Origin: an uncultured Lachnospiraceae bacterium
Lineage (GTDB): Bacteria > Bacillota > Clostridia > Lachnospirales > Lachnospiraceae
DNA length: 32,418 bases
NCBI GenBank assembly: GCA_910589265.1
Contig: CAJUTQ010000020.1
Span: 1-32,418, forward strand
Reading direction: 5' to 3'
Part shown: positions 1 through 8,504 of the stretch, piece by piece
Numbering within the stretch: the stretch's first letter is position 1
Layout: each line of letters starts with the position of its first letter
Position numbers and translations under genes: made by a program
Notes under the pieces: generated by a model
Told to the model about the DNA's origin: nothing
What the model saw: the letters and a program-made list of their open reading frames with translations, nothing else
Databases searched by the model: none

Positions 1-213
1 AATCCTACAGATTTAATTTATGCTGTACATTACAATGAAGTAAATGGTAAAAATGAAATGGAATACATCCAATGTACTGCAAAAGATGGTATGGTAACAT
101 TTGACTTAACATCTTTTGGAATTGTAGGATTAGTAAGAGTTTTGCCAAATGATGCAACAGGACAGGCAGTTGTTCTTTCTACACCAGTACAGCTTACAGT
201 AGAGCAACAGTAA
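1..213 (+). CDS. 3' end of an unidentified protein (partial)
   Basis: An open frame enters from the left edge and stops with TAA at 211-213, giving the last 70 residues of a protein whose start lies outside the window. The visible part is mildly acidic and has no cysteines in recognisable motifs, no membrane segment and no catalytic signature. Its alternating polar/hydrophobic pattern and the ending TPVQLTVEQQ look like a beta-rich, possibly extracellular domain, but that is inference only. A strong terminator follows 20 bases after the stop, so this is the end of its transcription unit. I do not recognise the family. Confidence 0.7.
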   Translation, partial: NPTDLIYAVHYNEVNGKNEMEYIQCTAKDGMVTFDLTSFGIVGLVRVLPNDATGQAVVLSTPVQLTVEQQ

Positions 214-233
214 TTGATTTATTGAGAAGTCAG

Positions 234-268
234 AAAGGCATTACCGAAATTCGGTAATGCCTTTTTCG
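234..268 (+). terminator. Rho-independent terminator
   Basis: AAAGGCATTACCG and its complement CGGTAATGCCTTT form a long GC-containing stem around a short loop, followed by TTTTTC. It ends the transcript of the partial gene at the left edge. A second small hairpin (CAGGC-TTTA-GCCTG, 273-286) follows directly. Confidence 0.9.
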
Positions 269-360
269 TTGTCAGGCTTTAGCCTGTTTCCCAACATCAT
301 AAATGTAAGAAAACATGTTATAGATTTGAATGGGGAGTGTCAAAATTTTCTTGTAAAGAT

Positions 361-1140
361 TCATAAAATGCCTGATTCATGGGTTTTCACTAAAAAACTT
401 TCACTGAAATTATGATAATCCCTGTACTTTTTCAAAACAGATCTGGCTAAATACAGAAAGCCTTTGATTGGCATCCTTCCTGTATAGTATTGCTTGTATT
501 CAATTCCTTGTAAGGCAGTTCTCTTATTGGCAGAATATAGTGTTCCATTTCCTTCTGGAGTTCTTCTGTTTTTTTCATACCTTTCTGTTCTTTTGGTTCC
601 AAAATGATTTTGAGCATTGCTTCTTTGAAAAATCCAATTGCCATATTTACATAGGTGTGCATGGGAATACTTTAAAATAACTTCTTTATCTGTGGCTTCC
701 TTCCGTTTCCAGAAAATCAATAAATCTTATGGATGGATAAGCGCAGTCTAAAATAACGAGAACTGGCTGTCTGATTCTAATTTCTCTTAAAGACTTAAAG
801 GTTCATTTTGCCAGTGCTTTTTTACTGACAGAAATAGGATCCATCTCAATATCTAGAAAAAAATGATCCAAAATATCCTACATCTCACTTACTAAATAAG
901 CGTACCTGACCTGTTTTGGAATGCTGATTACCGATATTTTCAAATGTTTCTCAGTTGAAAAGAATTTCTGAGTTCAGAAAATGTAGGAAGGCCTTTTTTA
1001 GAAAGACAACACAGCAACACATCTTTTAAAGGCAATTTCCGTTTTCTGGGAAAAGTATGCTTCCATTTTATATAGCGTAATTTACAAGTTCTGAATTAGA
1101 TAAGGATTCTCCATGTATACCCCTGTCTATTTTTTAGCAT
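361..1140 (-). pseudogene. Degenerate IS4-type transposase remnant
   Basis: Reading the minus strand in all three frames gives pieces that resemble an IS4-family transposase but never join in one frame. From 1140 down to about 943 comes an N-terminal piece with HTFPRKRKLPLKD and KKGLPTFSELRNSF, containing one stop. From about 958 to 690, in another frame, comes DIEMDPISVSKKALAK and then a block containing RQPVLVILDCAYPS and FIDFLE, the first catalytic-core strand of such enzymes, with two internal stops. From about 660 down, in a further frame, comes the C-terminal part, VNMAIGFFKEAMLKIILEP. Roughly the second half of the catalytic core between FIDFLETEG and VNMAIGFF is missing. The element therefore suffered an internal deletion plus frameshifts and cannot be active. 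I found no convincing terminal inverted repeats or target duplication. Family assignment is by pattern recognition, not by search. Confidence 0.65.
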
Positions 1141-1407
1141 AAAGATAGGAACCTGTAGATAGATCCTTTTAGATTTTCCTTAAGTATATGATGTTGGGCT
1201 TAGATGGCAGCTTTGATTTTATAAAATTTCTTTTACAATAGAAAAGGTAATGATCTTGCGGGGATTAAGTAAAGAAATGTTATACAAGAGACTTATGTTA
1301 GGAGAAAATCTTACAAGCAAGTTAATTTTATAAAAAAATAGCAGGTTGCACAAGATTGAGAGAAAAGATGTAAATTAAAGTATATTATGTAAAAAAATAG
1401 AGAAAAG

Positions 1408-1467
1408 TTATCCACAGTGAAAATAGCCAAATTGCAGTTATACACTTATTTATCCACATTATCCACA
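1408..1467 (+). promoter_or_regulatory. DnaA-box cluster
   Basis: Three perfect copies of the DnaA box TTATCCACA lie at 1408-1416, 1450-1458 and 1459-1467, all in the same direction, the last two abutting. A weaker match, TTATACACT, lies at 1438-1446. The surrounding 1141-1590 stretch is very AT-rich and has no gene. No dnaA, dnaN or other origin gene is in the window, so this looks like a DnaA-binding cluster outside the origin, though an unusual origin location cannot be excluded. Confidence 0.6.
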
Positions 1468-1592
1468 GAGAATAGATGTCGGAGAATGGATTATTATGGG
1501 AAAATGTAGAATATATGTTTTGTAAAAATGTTATGAAAATAATATAAGATGAAAGGAGACGACAAACAATAGGAAAAGGAAAGGGAGTTTTA

Positions 1593-1621
1593 TTGAATCA
1601 GTACATAGATTGTGGTATAAT
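1593..1621 (+). promoter_or_regulatory. Promoter of hpf (extended -10)
   Basis: TTGAAT (1593-1598), 17 bases, then TATAAT (1616-1621) preceded by TG one base upstream. A start near 1628 leaves a leader of about 28 bases before the hpf ATG. A possible TTG start at 1593 overlaps this promoter and would not be transcribed from it. Confidence 0.7.
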
Positions 1622-1655
1622 CAATTATCATTATAAAAGGCAAAGGAGTGATTAT

Positions 1656-2183
1656 ATGCATTTTACCATAGTGGGCAAAAATATTGACGTAACAGAAGGA
1701 TTAAAAGCAGCAGTAGAAGAAAAAATTGGAAAGCTGGAAAGATACTTTGCTTCAGAAACAGAAGTTCACGTAACAATGAGTGTGGAGAAAGACAGACAGA
1801 AAATTGAAGTCACTATTCCAGTGAAAGGAAATATTATCCGCAGTGAACAAGTGAGCAACGATATGTACGTTTCCATTGACTTGGTAGAAGAAATTATAGA
1901 AAGGCAGCTAAAGAAATATAAAAACAAATTAGTGGACAAGCACCACAATGGAGGCAGTTTCAAGGAGGAATTCCTTGAAAAAGATTTTGTAGATGAAGAA
2001 GAGATTAAAATTATACGTACAAAGCATTTTGGAATGAAGCCTATGTATCCAGAAGATGCTTGTGTACAGATGGAATTGTTAGGACATAACTTCTTTGTAT
2101 TTTATAACGCCCAAACCGAAGCAGTAAATGTAGTATATAAAAGAAAAGGAAACACTTATGGTCTTATAGAGCCAGAATACTAA
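1656..2183 (+). CDS. hpf: Ribosome hibernation-promoting factor, long form
   Basis: A 175-residue protein of the long HPF/YvyD family, which binds the 30S subunit and pairs 70S ribosomes into inactive 100S dimers in stationary phase. The N-terminal domain (about 1-100) starts MHFTIVGKNIDVTEGLK and carries the beta-alpha-beta fold pattern of RaiA. A charged linker follows, and the C-terminal dimerisation domain (about 118-175) contains RTKHFGMKPM and LLGHNFFVFYN. The length fits the long form found in Firmicutes. I chose the ATG at 1656 because AAAGGAG sits 8 bases upstream and homologues begin here; the longer in-frame TTG at 1593 lies in the promoter. In many Firmicutes hpf lies directly before secA, but here the butyrate operon intervenes. 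Confidence 0.93.
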   Translation: MHFTIVGKNIDVTEGLKAAVEEKIGKLERYFASETEVHVTMSVEKDRQKIEVTIPVKGNIIRSEQVSNDMYVSIDLVEEIIERQLKKYKNKLVDKHHNGGSFKEEFLEKDFVDEEEIKIIRTKHFGMKPMYPEDACVQMELLGHNFFVFYNAQTEAVNVVYKRKGNTYGLIEPEY

Positions 2184-2315
2184 TAAAGCTCATTATATGG
2201 CTGAGGAGGTATTTTCTGCATGAATATTATTGGTATTGCTCATTTTTTTATTTAAGAAAAAATGGAAAATCGGTATAATCATCTAAAAGTTTTAAAGTTA
2301 GATTGGACAATTATA

Positions 2316-2344
2316 TTGCAAATGAACAAATTATATGGTAGAAT
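2316..2344 (+). promoter_or_regulatory. Promoter of the butyrate operon
   Basis: TTGCAA (2316-2321), 17 bases, TAGAAT (2339-2344) with an upstream TG (extended -10). The predicted start near 2351 gives a leader of about 80 bases before thl. The leader contains ATAACAA half-sites but no full Rex palindrome that I can see. Confidence 0.6.
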
Positions 2345-2429
2345 ACTATATAACAATGACAAAAAAATAACAATTCATGGAATACTTAGTTTCCGGGAAT
2401 TTCGAAAAAAGTGAAGGAGGAATTTAAGA

Positions 2430-3611
2430 ATGGCTAAGAAAGTAGTTTTGGCAGGCGCTTGCCGTACCCCCATTGGAAGTATGGGTGGAGCACTTAGCAC
2501 AACACCAGCAGCAGATTTAGGTGCAATTGTAATTGAGGAAGCTTTGAAGAGGGCTGGAGTTGCTAAAGATGCAGTAGACCAAGTTTATATGGGATGCGTC
2601 ATTCAGGCAGGCCTTGGACAAAATGTTGCTCGTCAGGCGTCTATTAAAGCTGGATTGCCTGTAGAAGTGCCAGCAGTTACTATCAATGTTGTATGTGGGT
2701 CTGGACTTCACTGCGTCAATATGGCTGCACATATGATTCTTGCTGGGGATGCTGACATTGTAGTTGCTGGTGGTGCAGAAAATATGTCTATGGCTCCTTA
2801 TGCCCTTCCACAGGCTCGCTATGGATATAGAATGGGAAATGCTCCTATGATTGATACAATGGTAAATGATGCTTTATGGGATGCATTTAATAACTATCAT
2901 ATGGGTATTACAGCAGAAAATGTTGCAGAGCAATGGGGACTTACTAGGGAACAGTTAGATGAGTTTGCCGCTTCTTCTCAGCAAAAGGCAGTAGCAGCCC
3001 AGGAAGCAGGAGGATTTGATAAAGAGATCGTTCCAGTAGAAGTTAAGAAGAAAAAAGAGACCATTTTAGTATCCAAAGATGAAGGACCTCGAGCAGGAAC
3101 AACAGCAGAAGGTATTTCTAAATTACGTCCTGCTTTTAAGAAAGATGGAATTGTTACTGCAGCAAATGCTTCTTCTATTAATGATGGAGCAGCAGCAGTT
3201 GTTGTTATGAGCGAAGAGAAGGCAAAAGAGTTAGGCGTAACACCTATGGCAACATGGGAAGCAGGGGCTCTTGGAGGAGTAGAACCTTCCATTATGGGAG
3301 TTGGGCCAGTTGCTTCTACAAAGAAGGTTATGGCTAAAACAGGAATGAAAATTGAAGACTTTGATATTATTGAAGCAAATGAGGCTTTTGCAGCACAAGC
3401 TCTGGCAGTGGGTAAAGATCTGGGAATTAAGCCAGAACAGTTAAATCCTAGTGGAGGAGCCATTGCAATCGGACATCCTGTAGGAGCTTCTGGATGCCGT
3501 ATTTTAGTAACCCTTCTTCATGAGATGGAGGCAAAAGGCGCTAAGAACGGTTTAGCTACCCTTTGTATTGGTGGCGGCATGGGCTGCTCTACGATTGTTA
3601 AGAGAGTCTAA
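2430..3611 (+). CDS. thl: Acetyl-CoA C-acetyltransferase (thiolase)
   Basis: A cytoplasmic thiolase of 393 residues that condenses two acetyl-CoA into acetoacetyl-CoA, the entry step to butyrate. The nucleophilic cysteine is C89 in NVVCGSGLH. The second half carries H349 in AIGHPVGASG and the acid/base cysteine C379 in LCIGGGMG, so all three catalytic residues are present at the expected spacing. Length and start (ATG with GAAGGAGG upstream) match biosynthetic thiolases. It is the first gene of the thl-crt-hbd-bcd-etfB-etfA operon and has its own promoter. A hairpin lies between it and crt, so its expression may exceed that of the downstream genes. Confidence 0.97.
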   Translation: MAKKVVLAGACRTPIGSMGGALSTTPAADLGAIVIEEALKRAGVAKDAVDQVYMGCVIQAGLGQNVARQASIKAGLPVEVPAVTINVVCGSGLHCVNMAAHMILAGDADIVVAGGAENMSMAPYALPQARYGYRMGNAPMIDTMVNDALWDAFNNYHMGITAENVAEQWGLTREQLDEFAASSQQKAVAAQEAGGFDKEIVPVEVKKKKETILVSKDEGPRAGTTAEGISKLRPAFKKDGIVTAANASSINDGAAAVVVMSEEKAKELGVTPMATWEAGALGGVEPSIMGVGPVASTKKVMAKTGMKIEDFDIIEANEAFAAQALAVGKDLGIKPEQLNPSGGAIAIGHPVGASGCRILVTLLHEMEAKGAKNGLATLCIGGGMGCSTIVKRV

Positions 3612-3642
3612 GAAAATGAACATATAAGAACTTAAAAGAATT

Positions 3643-3690
3643 ACACCGGACTGCAGTATCTTTTAAGACTGCAGCCATGGTGTTTTCGTC
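3643..3690 (+). terminator. Hairpin between thl and crt (partial terminator or processing site)
   Basis: ACACCGGACTGCAGT (3643-3657) pairs imperfectly with ACTGCAGCCATGGTGT (3667-3682), followed by TTTCGTC. The stem is interrupted and the T run is short, so it probably attenuates or stabilises rather than stops transcription. Confidence 0.5.
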
Positions 3691-3732
3691 ATATAATTAA
3701 CCATTTATAAGATATTGAAAGGAGTGCCCGAC

Positions 3733-4509
3733 ATGGAATTTGTTTTATATGAACAAAGGGGAGCAGTGGGTATTATTACGATCAACCGTGAAAAAGCATT
3801 AAATGCGTTAAACTCTGCTGTTTTGGACGAATTGGACAAAACATTGGATAATGTAAATCAAGAAGAAGTAAGATGTTTGATCTTAACTGGAGCTGGACAG
3901 AAGTCTTTTGTGGCAGGGGCTGACATCGGGGAGATGAGTTCTCTTACAAAGAAAGAAGGAGAGGCTTTTGGCAAAAAGGGAAATGATGTATTCCGTAAAT
4001 TAGAAACATTCCCTATCCCAGTCATTGCTGCTATAAATGGATTTGCTTTAGGCGGTGGATGTGAAATATCCATGAGCTGCGACATTCGAATTTGTTCTGA
4101 GAACGCTGTATTTGGACAGCCAGAAGTAGGTCTTGGTATTACGCCAGGATTCGGAGGCACTCAGAGATTAGCCCGTATTGTAGGTGTGGGCAAGGCAAAG
4201 GAAATGATTTATGGGGCTAGAAATATTAAAGCAGACGAGGCTTATAGAATTGGGCTTGTAAATAATGTGTATCCAATTGAGGAGTTAATGCCTGCAGCAG
4301 AGAAGTTGGCAGGAACCATTGCAAAAAATGCCCCTATTGCAGTACGTAACTCTAAAAAGGCAATCAATGAAGGCTTGGATGTGGGAATGGATGAGGCCAT
4401 AGTTATTGAAGAAAAATTATTTGGTGATTGCTTTGAGTCCTACGATCAAAAAGAAGGAATGACTGCTTTTATAGAAAAAAGAAAAGTGGAAGCTTTTTTG
4501 AATAAATAA
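3733..4509 (+). CDS. crt: 3-hydroxybutyryl-CoA dehydratase (crotonase)
   Basis: A 258-residue enoyl-CoA hydratase/isomerase family enzyme that dehydrates 3-hydroxybutyryl-CoA to crotonyl-CoA. The oxyanion-hole region is seen as SFVAGADIGEM (residues 59-69) and ALGGGCEISM. The two catalytic glutamates are E111 (GGGCE) and E131 (FGQPEVGLG). The ATG at 3733 follows AAAGGAG by 8 bases; an in-frame start six codons upstream overlaps that ribosome binding site and is rejected. The length matches clostridial Crt. It lies between thl and hbd, whose products supply its substrate, so the role as crotonase is secure from context as well as sequence. Confidence 0.96.
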   Translation: MEFVLYEQRGAVGIITINREKALNALNSAVLDELDKTLDNVNQEEVRCLILTGAGQKSFVAGADIGEMSSLTKKEGEAFGKKGNDVFRKLETFPIPVIAAINGFALGGGCEISMSCDIRICSENAVFGQPEVGLGITPGFGGTQRLARIVGVGKAKEMIYGARNIKADEAYRIGLVNNVYPIEELMPAAEKLAGTIAKNAPIAVRNSKKAINEGLDVGMDEAIVIEEKLFGDCFESYDQKEGMTAFIEKRKVEAFLNK

Positions 4510-4550
4510 GGGTAATAGAAAAATAGAATAGATTTTCAGGAGGTATGAAG

Positions 4551-5390
4551 ATGAAAGTAGGTATTATTGGCGCTGGAACAATGGGTTCTGGAATAGCTCA
4601 GGCTTTTGCGCAGACAGAAGGTTATCAAGTATGTTTGTGCGACATCAATGAAGAGTTTGCTGCAAATGGAAAGAAGAAAATAGCAAAAGGATTTGAGAAG
4701 CGAGTTGCAAAAGGCAAAATGGATCAAGCAGATGCAGATAAGATTTTGGAAAGAATTACAACAGGAGTAAAGAATATTTGTACTGAGTGCGACCTAGTTG
4801 TAGAAGCTGCTTTGGAAGTAATGGACCTGAAAAAGCAGACATTTAAAGAACTGCAAGACATTTGTAAACCAGATTGTATTTTTGCAACGAATACTTCTTC
4901 CCTTTCCATTACAGAGATTGGGTCAGGCTTAGATCGCCCAGTAATCGGAATGCATTTCTTCAACCCAGCTCCAGTGATGAAATTAGTAGAGATTATTGCT
5001 GGCTTAAACACTCCAGACGATGTAGTGGAGAAAATTAAGAAAATTTCTGAGGAAATTGGAAAGACTCCTGTTCAAGTTAATGAAGCAGCAGGATTTGTAG
5101 TAAATAGAATTTTAGTTCCAATGATTAATGAAGCAATTGGCATTTATGCTGATGGAGTAGCATCTGTTGAAGGAATTGACAGCGCAATGAAATTAGGTGC
5201 AAATCATCCAATGGGACCTTTAGCTTTAGGTGACTTAATTGGACTGGATATTGTGTTAGCAATTATGGAAGTTCTTCAGACAGAGACAGGAGATCCTAAA
5301 TACCGTCCAAATCCTCTTTTGAAAAAAATGGTACGAGGCGGCCAGCTTGGTATGAAATCTGGAAAAGGATTTTATGATTATTCCAAGTAA
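4551..5390 (+). CDS. hbd: 3-hydroxybutyryl-CoA dehydrogenase
   Basis: A 279-residue NAD(P)-dependent dehydrogenase reducing acetoacetyl-CoA to 3-hydroxybutyryl-CoA. The Rossmann motif GIIGAGTMGSGIA begins at residue 4. The catalytic region MHFFNPAPVMK places the histidine at residue 135. The C-terminal dehydrogenase domain includes NHPMGPLALGDLIGLD and ends KSGKGFYDYSK, as in the family. Two ATGs compete: 4545 abuts the AGGAGGT ribosome binding site (4538-4544), whereas 4551 has a normal 6-base gap and gives the usual MKVGIIGAG start, so I use 4551. It lies 41 bases after crt in the same operon. Confidence 0.96.
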   Translation: MKVGIIGAGTMGSGIAQAFAQTEGYQVCLCDINEEFAANGKKKIAKGFEKRVAKGKMDQADADKILERITTGVKNICTECDLVVEAALEVMDLKKQTFKELQDICKPDCIFATNTSSLSITEIGSGLDRPVIGMHFFNPAPVMKLVEIIAGLNTPDDVVEKIKKISEEIGKTPVQVNEAAGFVVNRILVPMINEAIGIYADGVASVEGIDSAMKLGANHPMGPLALGDLIGLDIVLAIMEVLQTETGDPKYRPNPLLKKMVRGGQLGMKSGKGFYDYSK

Positions 5391-5445
5391 AGAGGGCTTT
5401 TCATGGTATTAAGAATAATAGATAAAAATTGGAGGAATGAAGATC

Positions 5446-6582
5446 ATGGATTTTACTTTAAGCAAAGAACATGAAATGGCAAGAACTCTGTTTAGAGATT
5501 TTGCACAAAACGAAGTAAAGCCTCTTGCCCAAGAGGTAGATGAGACAGAGCAGTTTCCAAAAGAAACTGTAGAAAAGATGAAAAAATTAGGATTTCTTGG
5601 AATTCCTATTCCTAAGGAGTATGGCGGACAAGGATGTGACTCTTTAACTTATGCAATGTGTGTGGAAGAGCTGGCTAAGGTTTGCGGTACTACTAGTGTT
5701 ATCGTATCAGCACACACTTCTCTGGGAGCAGAACCTATTAGAAAGTTTGGTACAGAGGAACAAAAACAAAAATACTTAGTGCCATTGGCAAATGGAACAA
5801 AACTGGGAGCCTTTGGTTTGACTGAGCCGGGAGCTGGAACGGATGCTGCAGGACAACAGACAAAAGCAGTATTAGACGGTGATGAGTACATTATTAATGG
5901 AAGTAAGATTTTTATTACAAATGGTAAAGAAGCAGATATTTATGTGATCTTTGCTATGACAGATAAATCCAAAGGAACAAAGGGTATTTCTGCGTTTATT
6001 ATAGAAAAAGGAACTCCAGGATTTACTTTTGGAACAAAAGAAAAGAAGATGGGTATCCGAGGATCTGCAACTTATGAATTAATTTTTACAGATTGTAGAA
6101 TTCCAAAGGAAAACTTATTAGGAAAAGAAGGAAAAGGTTTTGGAATTGCTATGACTACATTGGACGGAGGACGTATTGGAATTGCCTCCCAGGCTCTTGG
6201 ATTAGCAGCAGGAGCTTTAGATGCAACGGTTGCATATGTAAAAGAAAGAAAACAGTTTGGAAGATCCATTGCAAAATTCCAAAATACGCAATTCCAGCTT
6301 GCTGACATGGCTACTAAAGTAGAGGCAGCAAGAGCATTAGTATATAGAGCAGCAATAGCAAAAGACACACAGAAGAGATATTCTGTAGAAGCAGCTATGG
6401 CAAAACTGTATGCAGCAGAAGTTGCGATGGAAGTAACAACAAAGGCAGTTCAGCTCCATGGTGGTTATGGATATACAAGGGAATATGATGTAGAGCGTAT
6501 GATGCGAGACGCAAAAATAACAGAAATTTATGAAGGAACCAGCGAAGTTCAGCGTATGGTTATTTCAGGAAGCTTACTATAA
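5446..6582 (+). CDS. bcd: Butyryl-CoA dehydrogenase
   Basis: A 378-residue acyl-CoA dehydrogenase that reduces crotonyl-CoA to butyryl-CoA, in clostridia as a complex with EtfAB that bifurcates electrons from NADH to crotonyl-CoA and ferredoxin. Visible features are the FAD/substrate-binding LTEPGAGTDA, the QFGRSIAKFQ segment, the QLHGGYGYTREY block and the catalytic glutamate E363 in YEGTSEVQR. The start at 5446 gives the usual MDFTLSKEHEM N-terminus; the ATG at 5437 is only one base from the GGAGG and is less likely. The adjacent etfB and etfA are its electron-transfer partners. The energy-conserving role is inferred from the family and operon, not from sequence alone. Confidence 0.96.
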   Translation: MDFTLSKEHEMARTLFRDFAQNEVKPLAQEVDETEQFPKETVEKMKKLGFLGIPIPKEYGGQGCDSLTYAMCVEELAKVCGTTSVIVSAHTSLGAEPIRKFGTEEQKQKYLVPLANGTKLGAFGLTEPGAGTDAAGQQTKAVLDGDEYIINGSKIFITNGKEADIYVIFAMTDKSKGTKGISAFIIEKGTPGFTFGTKEKKMGIRGSATYELIFTDCRIPKENLLGKEGKGFGIAMTTLDGGRIGIASQALGLAAGALDATVAYVKERKQFGRSIAKFQNTQFQLADMATKVEAARALVYRAAIAKDTQKRYSVEAAMAKLYAAEVAMEVTTKAVQLHGGYGYTREYDVERMMRDAKITEIYEGTSEVQRMVISGSLL

Positions 6583-6604
6583 AAATTATAAGGAGTGAAA
6601 TACA

Positions 6605-7387
6605 GTGAAAATCATAGTATGTATTAAACAAGTTCCAGATACAAATGAAGTAAAATTGGATCCTGTAACTGGCACATTGATTCGTGACGGTGTTCCAAGT
6701 ATTATTAACCCTGATGACAAGGCTGGCTTAGAAGCAGCTCTTTCATTGAAAGACAGCTTGGGAGCAGAAGTAAGTGTTATTACCATGGGACCTCCACAGG
6801 CAGATGCAGTGTTAAGAGAAGCGATGGCTATGGGAGCAGACAACGCTTATCTTGTGACAGACAGAGCTTTTGGTGGTGCAGATACCTTGGCTACATCGAC
6901 TACTTTAGCTGCTGCTTTAAGAAAAATAGATTATGATTTGATTATTACAGGGCGTCAGGCAATTGACGGTGACACTGCCCAGGTAGGCCCACAAATTTCT
7001 GAGCATTTAGATATTCCCAATGTATCCTATGCGGAAGATATTAAAGTAGAAGGAAATACAGTTATTGTAAAACGTCAATATGAAGACAGATATCATACAG
7101 TAAAGGTCCAGATGCCTTGTCTTGTAACAGCATTGGGAGAGATGAATACTCCCCGTTACATGACTCCTGGTGGAATTTATGACGCTTATAAAGTGAAAAA
7201 AGTAACGGTTTGGGGACGTTCAGATTTAGAAGTTGCTGATGGAGAAATTGGATTAAAGGGTTCCCCAACTAAGGTGGCTCAGTCTTTCCCTAAGAGTGTA
7301 AAGCCAGCAGGACAAAAGGTTACTTTAGACGCTGATGAAGCTGCAGATTACATTATTGAAAAATTAAAAGAAAAATATGTTCTCTAA
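6605..7387 (+). CDS. etfB: Electron transfer flavoprotein beta subunit
   Basis: A 260-residue EtfB that starts with GTG after AAGGAG. The N-terminus MKIIVCIKQVPDTNEV and the nucleotide-binding stretch DLIITGRQAIDGDTAQVGP (near residues 115-133) are family hallmarks. EtfB carries one nucleotide or flavin and docks NADH in bifurcating complexes. The length is typical. It lies 22 bases after bcd and 26 bases before etfA, matching the clostridial bcd-etfB-etfA order. A bifurcating role is likely because the partner is Bcd, but this cannot be proved from the sequence here. Confidence 0.95.
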   Translation: MKIIVCIKQVPDTNEVKLDPVTGTLIRDGVPSIINPDDKAGLEAALSLKDSLGAEVSVITMGPPQADAVLREAMAMGADNAYLVTDRAFGGADTLATSTTLAAALRKIDYDLIITGRQAIDGDTAQVGPQISEHLDIPNVSYAEDIKVEGNTVIVKRQYEDRYHTVKVQMPCLVTALGEMNTPRYMTPGGIYDAYKVKKVTVWGRSDLEVADGEIGLKGSPTKVAQSFPKSVKPAGQKVTLDADEAADYIIEKLKEKYVL

Positions 7388-7413
7388 TTAAATAAAGGAA
7401 AGTGGTGAAAAGA

Positions 7414-8430
7414 ATGAGTTTACAAGATTATAAAGGCGTATTTGTCTTCGCTCAACAAGTGGATTGTGTAATAAACGGCGTTTCCTTCGAGCTCATTGGA
7501 AAAGGAAAAGAATTGGCAGCTGACCTTGGTACAGAAGTAACAGCAGTAATTTTAGGGGATGGCGTTAAATCTTTAGCAGACGAGTTGGCGGCATATGGCG
7601 CTGACAAAGTTATTGTAGTAGATGATCCAGTATTAAAGGAATATACAACAGAGCCTTATACCCATGCTATTCATAAAATCATTGAAAAACATAAACCAGA
7701 AGTATTTTTATATGGAGCTACAGCAATTGGTAGGGATCTTGCCCCTAGAGTATCGGCAAGGGCGACAACAGGGTTGACCGCTGACTGTACAAAATTGGAA
7801 GTAGATCCTGATAATAAAAAATTAAGAATGACTCGTCCTGCATTTGGCGGAAATATTATGGCAACTATTATTTGCCCAGATCATACTCCCCAGATGGCTA
7901 CAGTACGTCCTGGTGTAATGAAAAAAGCTACAAAGAATCCGTCAGCAAAGGCAAATGTAGAAGAATTCAATCCTGGATTTGAAAAGAATAATAAATATGT
8001 AGAAGTAACAGAAGTAGTAAAGAAAGTATCTGATAAAGTAGATATTATGGATGCAAAAATTCTTATTTCTGGCGGTCGAGGCGTCGGAGCGAAAGAGAAT
8101 TTCAAGATGTTAGAGGAATTAGCAGAAGTGTTAGGTGGGGAAGTGAGTTCCTCACGTGCTAGTGTGGATGCTGGATGGACAGAAAAAGATCAGCAGGTAG
8201 GCCAGACAGGAAAGACAGTACGTCCTAATGTATATTTTGCTATTGGTATTTCTGGCGCAATTCAGCATTTAGCTGGTATGGAAGAGTCTGATATTATTGT
8301 TGCAATTAATAAAGATGAGTATGCACCAATTTTCGATGTTGCAGATTTTGGCATTGTGGGTGACCTTCATAAGATTGTTCCAGTATTAACACAGAAATTA
8401 AAAGAAGAGAGAGCAAAGAGAAACGCTTAA
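7414..8430 (+). CDS. etfA: Electron transfer flavoprotein alpha subunit
   Basis: A 338-residue EtfA. The C-terminal FAD-binding domain (about 205-325) shows the signature SGGRGVGAKENF, then SSRASVDAGW, GQTGKTVRP and YFAIGISGAIQHLAGM. The N-terminus starts directly with the alpha/beta domain; there is no extra ferredoxin-like Fe-S domain as found in some anaerobe EtfA proteins. The ATG at 7414 is preferred over a GTG at 7402 that lies inside the purine-rich ribosome binding region. It is the last gene of the butyrate operon, followed by a 13-bp perfect hairpin. No butyryl-CoA:acetate CoA-transferase or butyrate kinase gene is in the window, so the final step is encoded elsewhere. Confidence 0.95.
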   Translation: MSLQDYKGVFVFAQQVDCVINGVSFELIGKGKELAADLGTEVTAVILGDGVKSLADELAAYGADKVIVVDDPVLKEYTTEPYTHAIHKIIEKHKPEVFLYGATAIGRDLAPRVSARATTGLTADCTKLEVDPDNKKLRMTRPAFGGNIMATIICPDHTPQMATVRPGVMKKATKNPSAKANVEEFNPGFEKNNKYVEVTEVVKKVSDKVDIMDAKILISGGRGVGAKENFKMLEELAEVLGGEVSSSRASVDAGWTEKDQQVGQTGKTVRPNVYFAIGISGAIQHLAGMEESDIIVAINKDEYAPIFDVADFGIVGDLHKIVPVLTQKLKEERAKRNA

Positions 8431-8439
8431 TCATAGGAT

Positions 8440-8485
8440 ACCCGTATTAAGAGCAGAAGTTCTTAATACGGGTAGTGTTTATTCA
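8440..8485 (+). terminator. Hairpin terminator after etfA
   Basis: ACCCGTATTAAGA (8440-8452) pairs perfectly with TCTTAATACGGGT (8461-8473) around an 8-base loop. The tail AGTGTTTATTC has only a modest T run. It closes the butyrate operon, perhaps with some read-through towards secA. Confidence 0.75.
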
Positions 8486-8504
8486 TTAAGGAAAGATAGA
8501 TGTT

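Noticed and set aside
2203..2255. Eleven-codon ORF after hpf with a strong GAGGAGGT ribosome binding site
   Set aside because: Too short to support as a gene, with no conserved feature; it may be the remnant of a lost downstream gene.
2345..2385. Possible Rex redox-repressor operator in the thl leader
   Set aside because: Only ATAACAA-like half-sites are present; the inverted TTGTTAA-N4-TTAACAA arrangement is missing.
2978..3463. 161-codon minus-strand ORF inside thl
   Set aside because: Antisense shadow of the thiolase coding frame, with no ribosome binding site or promoter.
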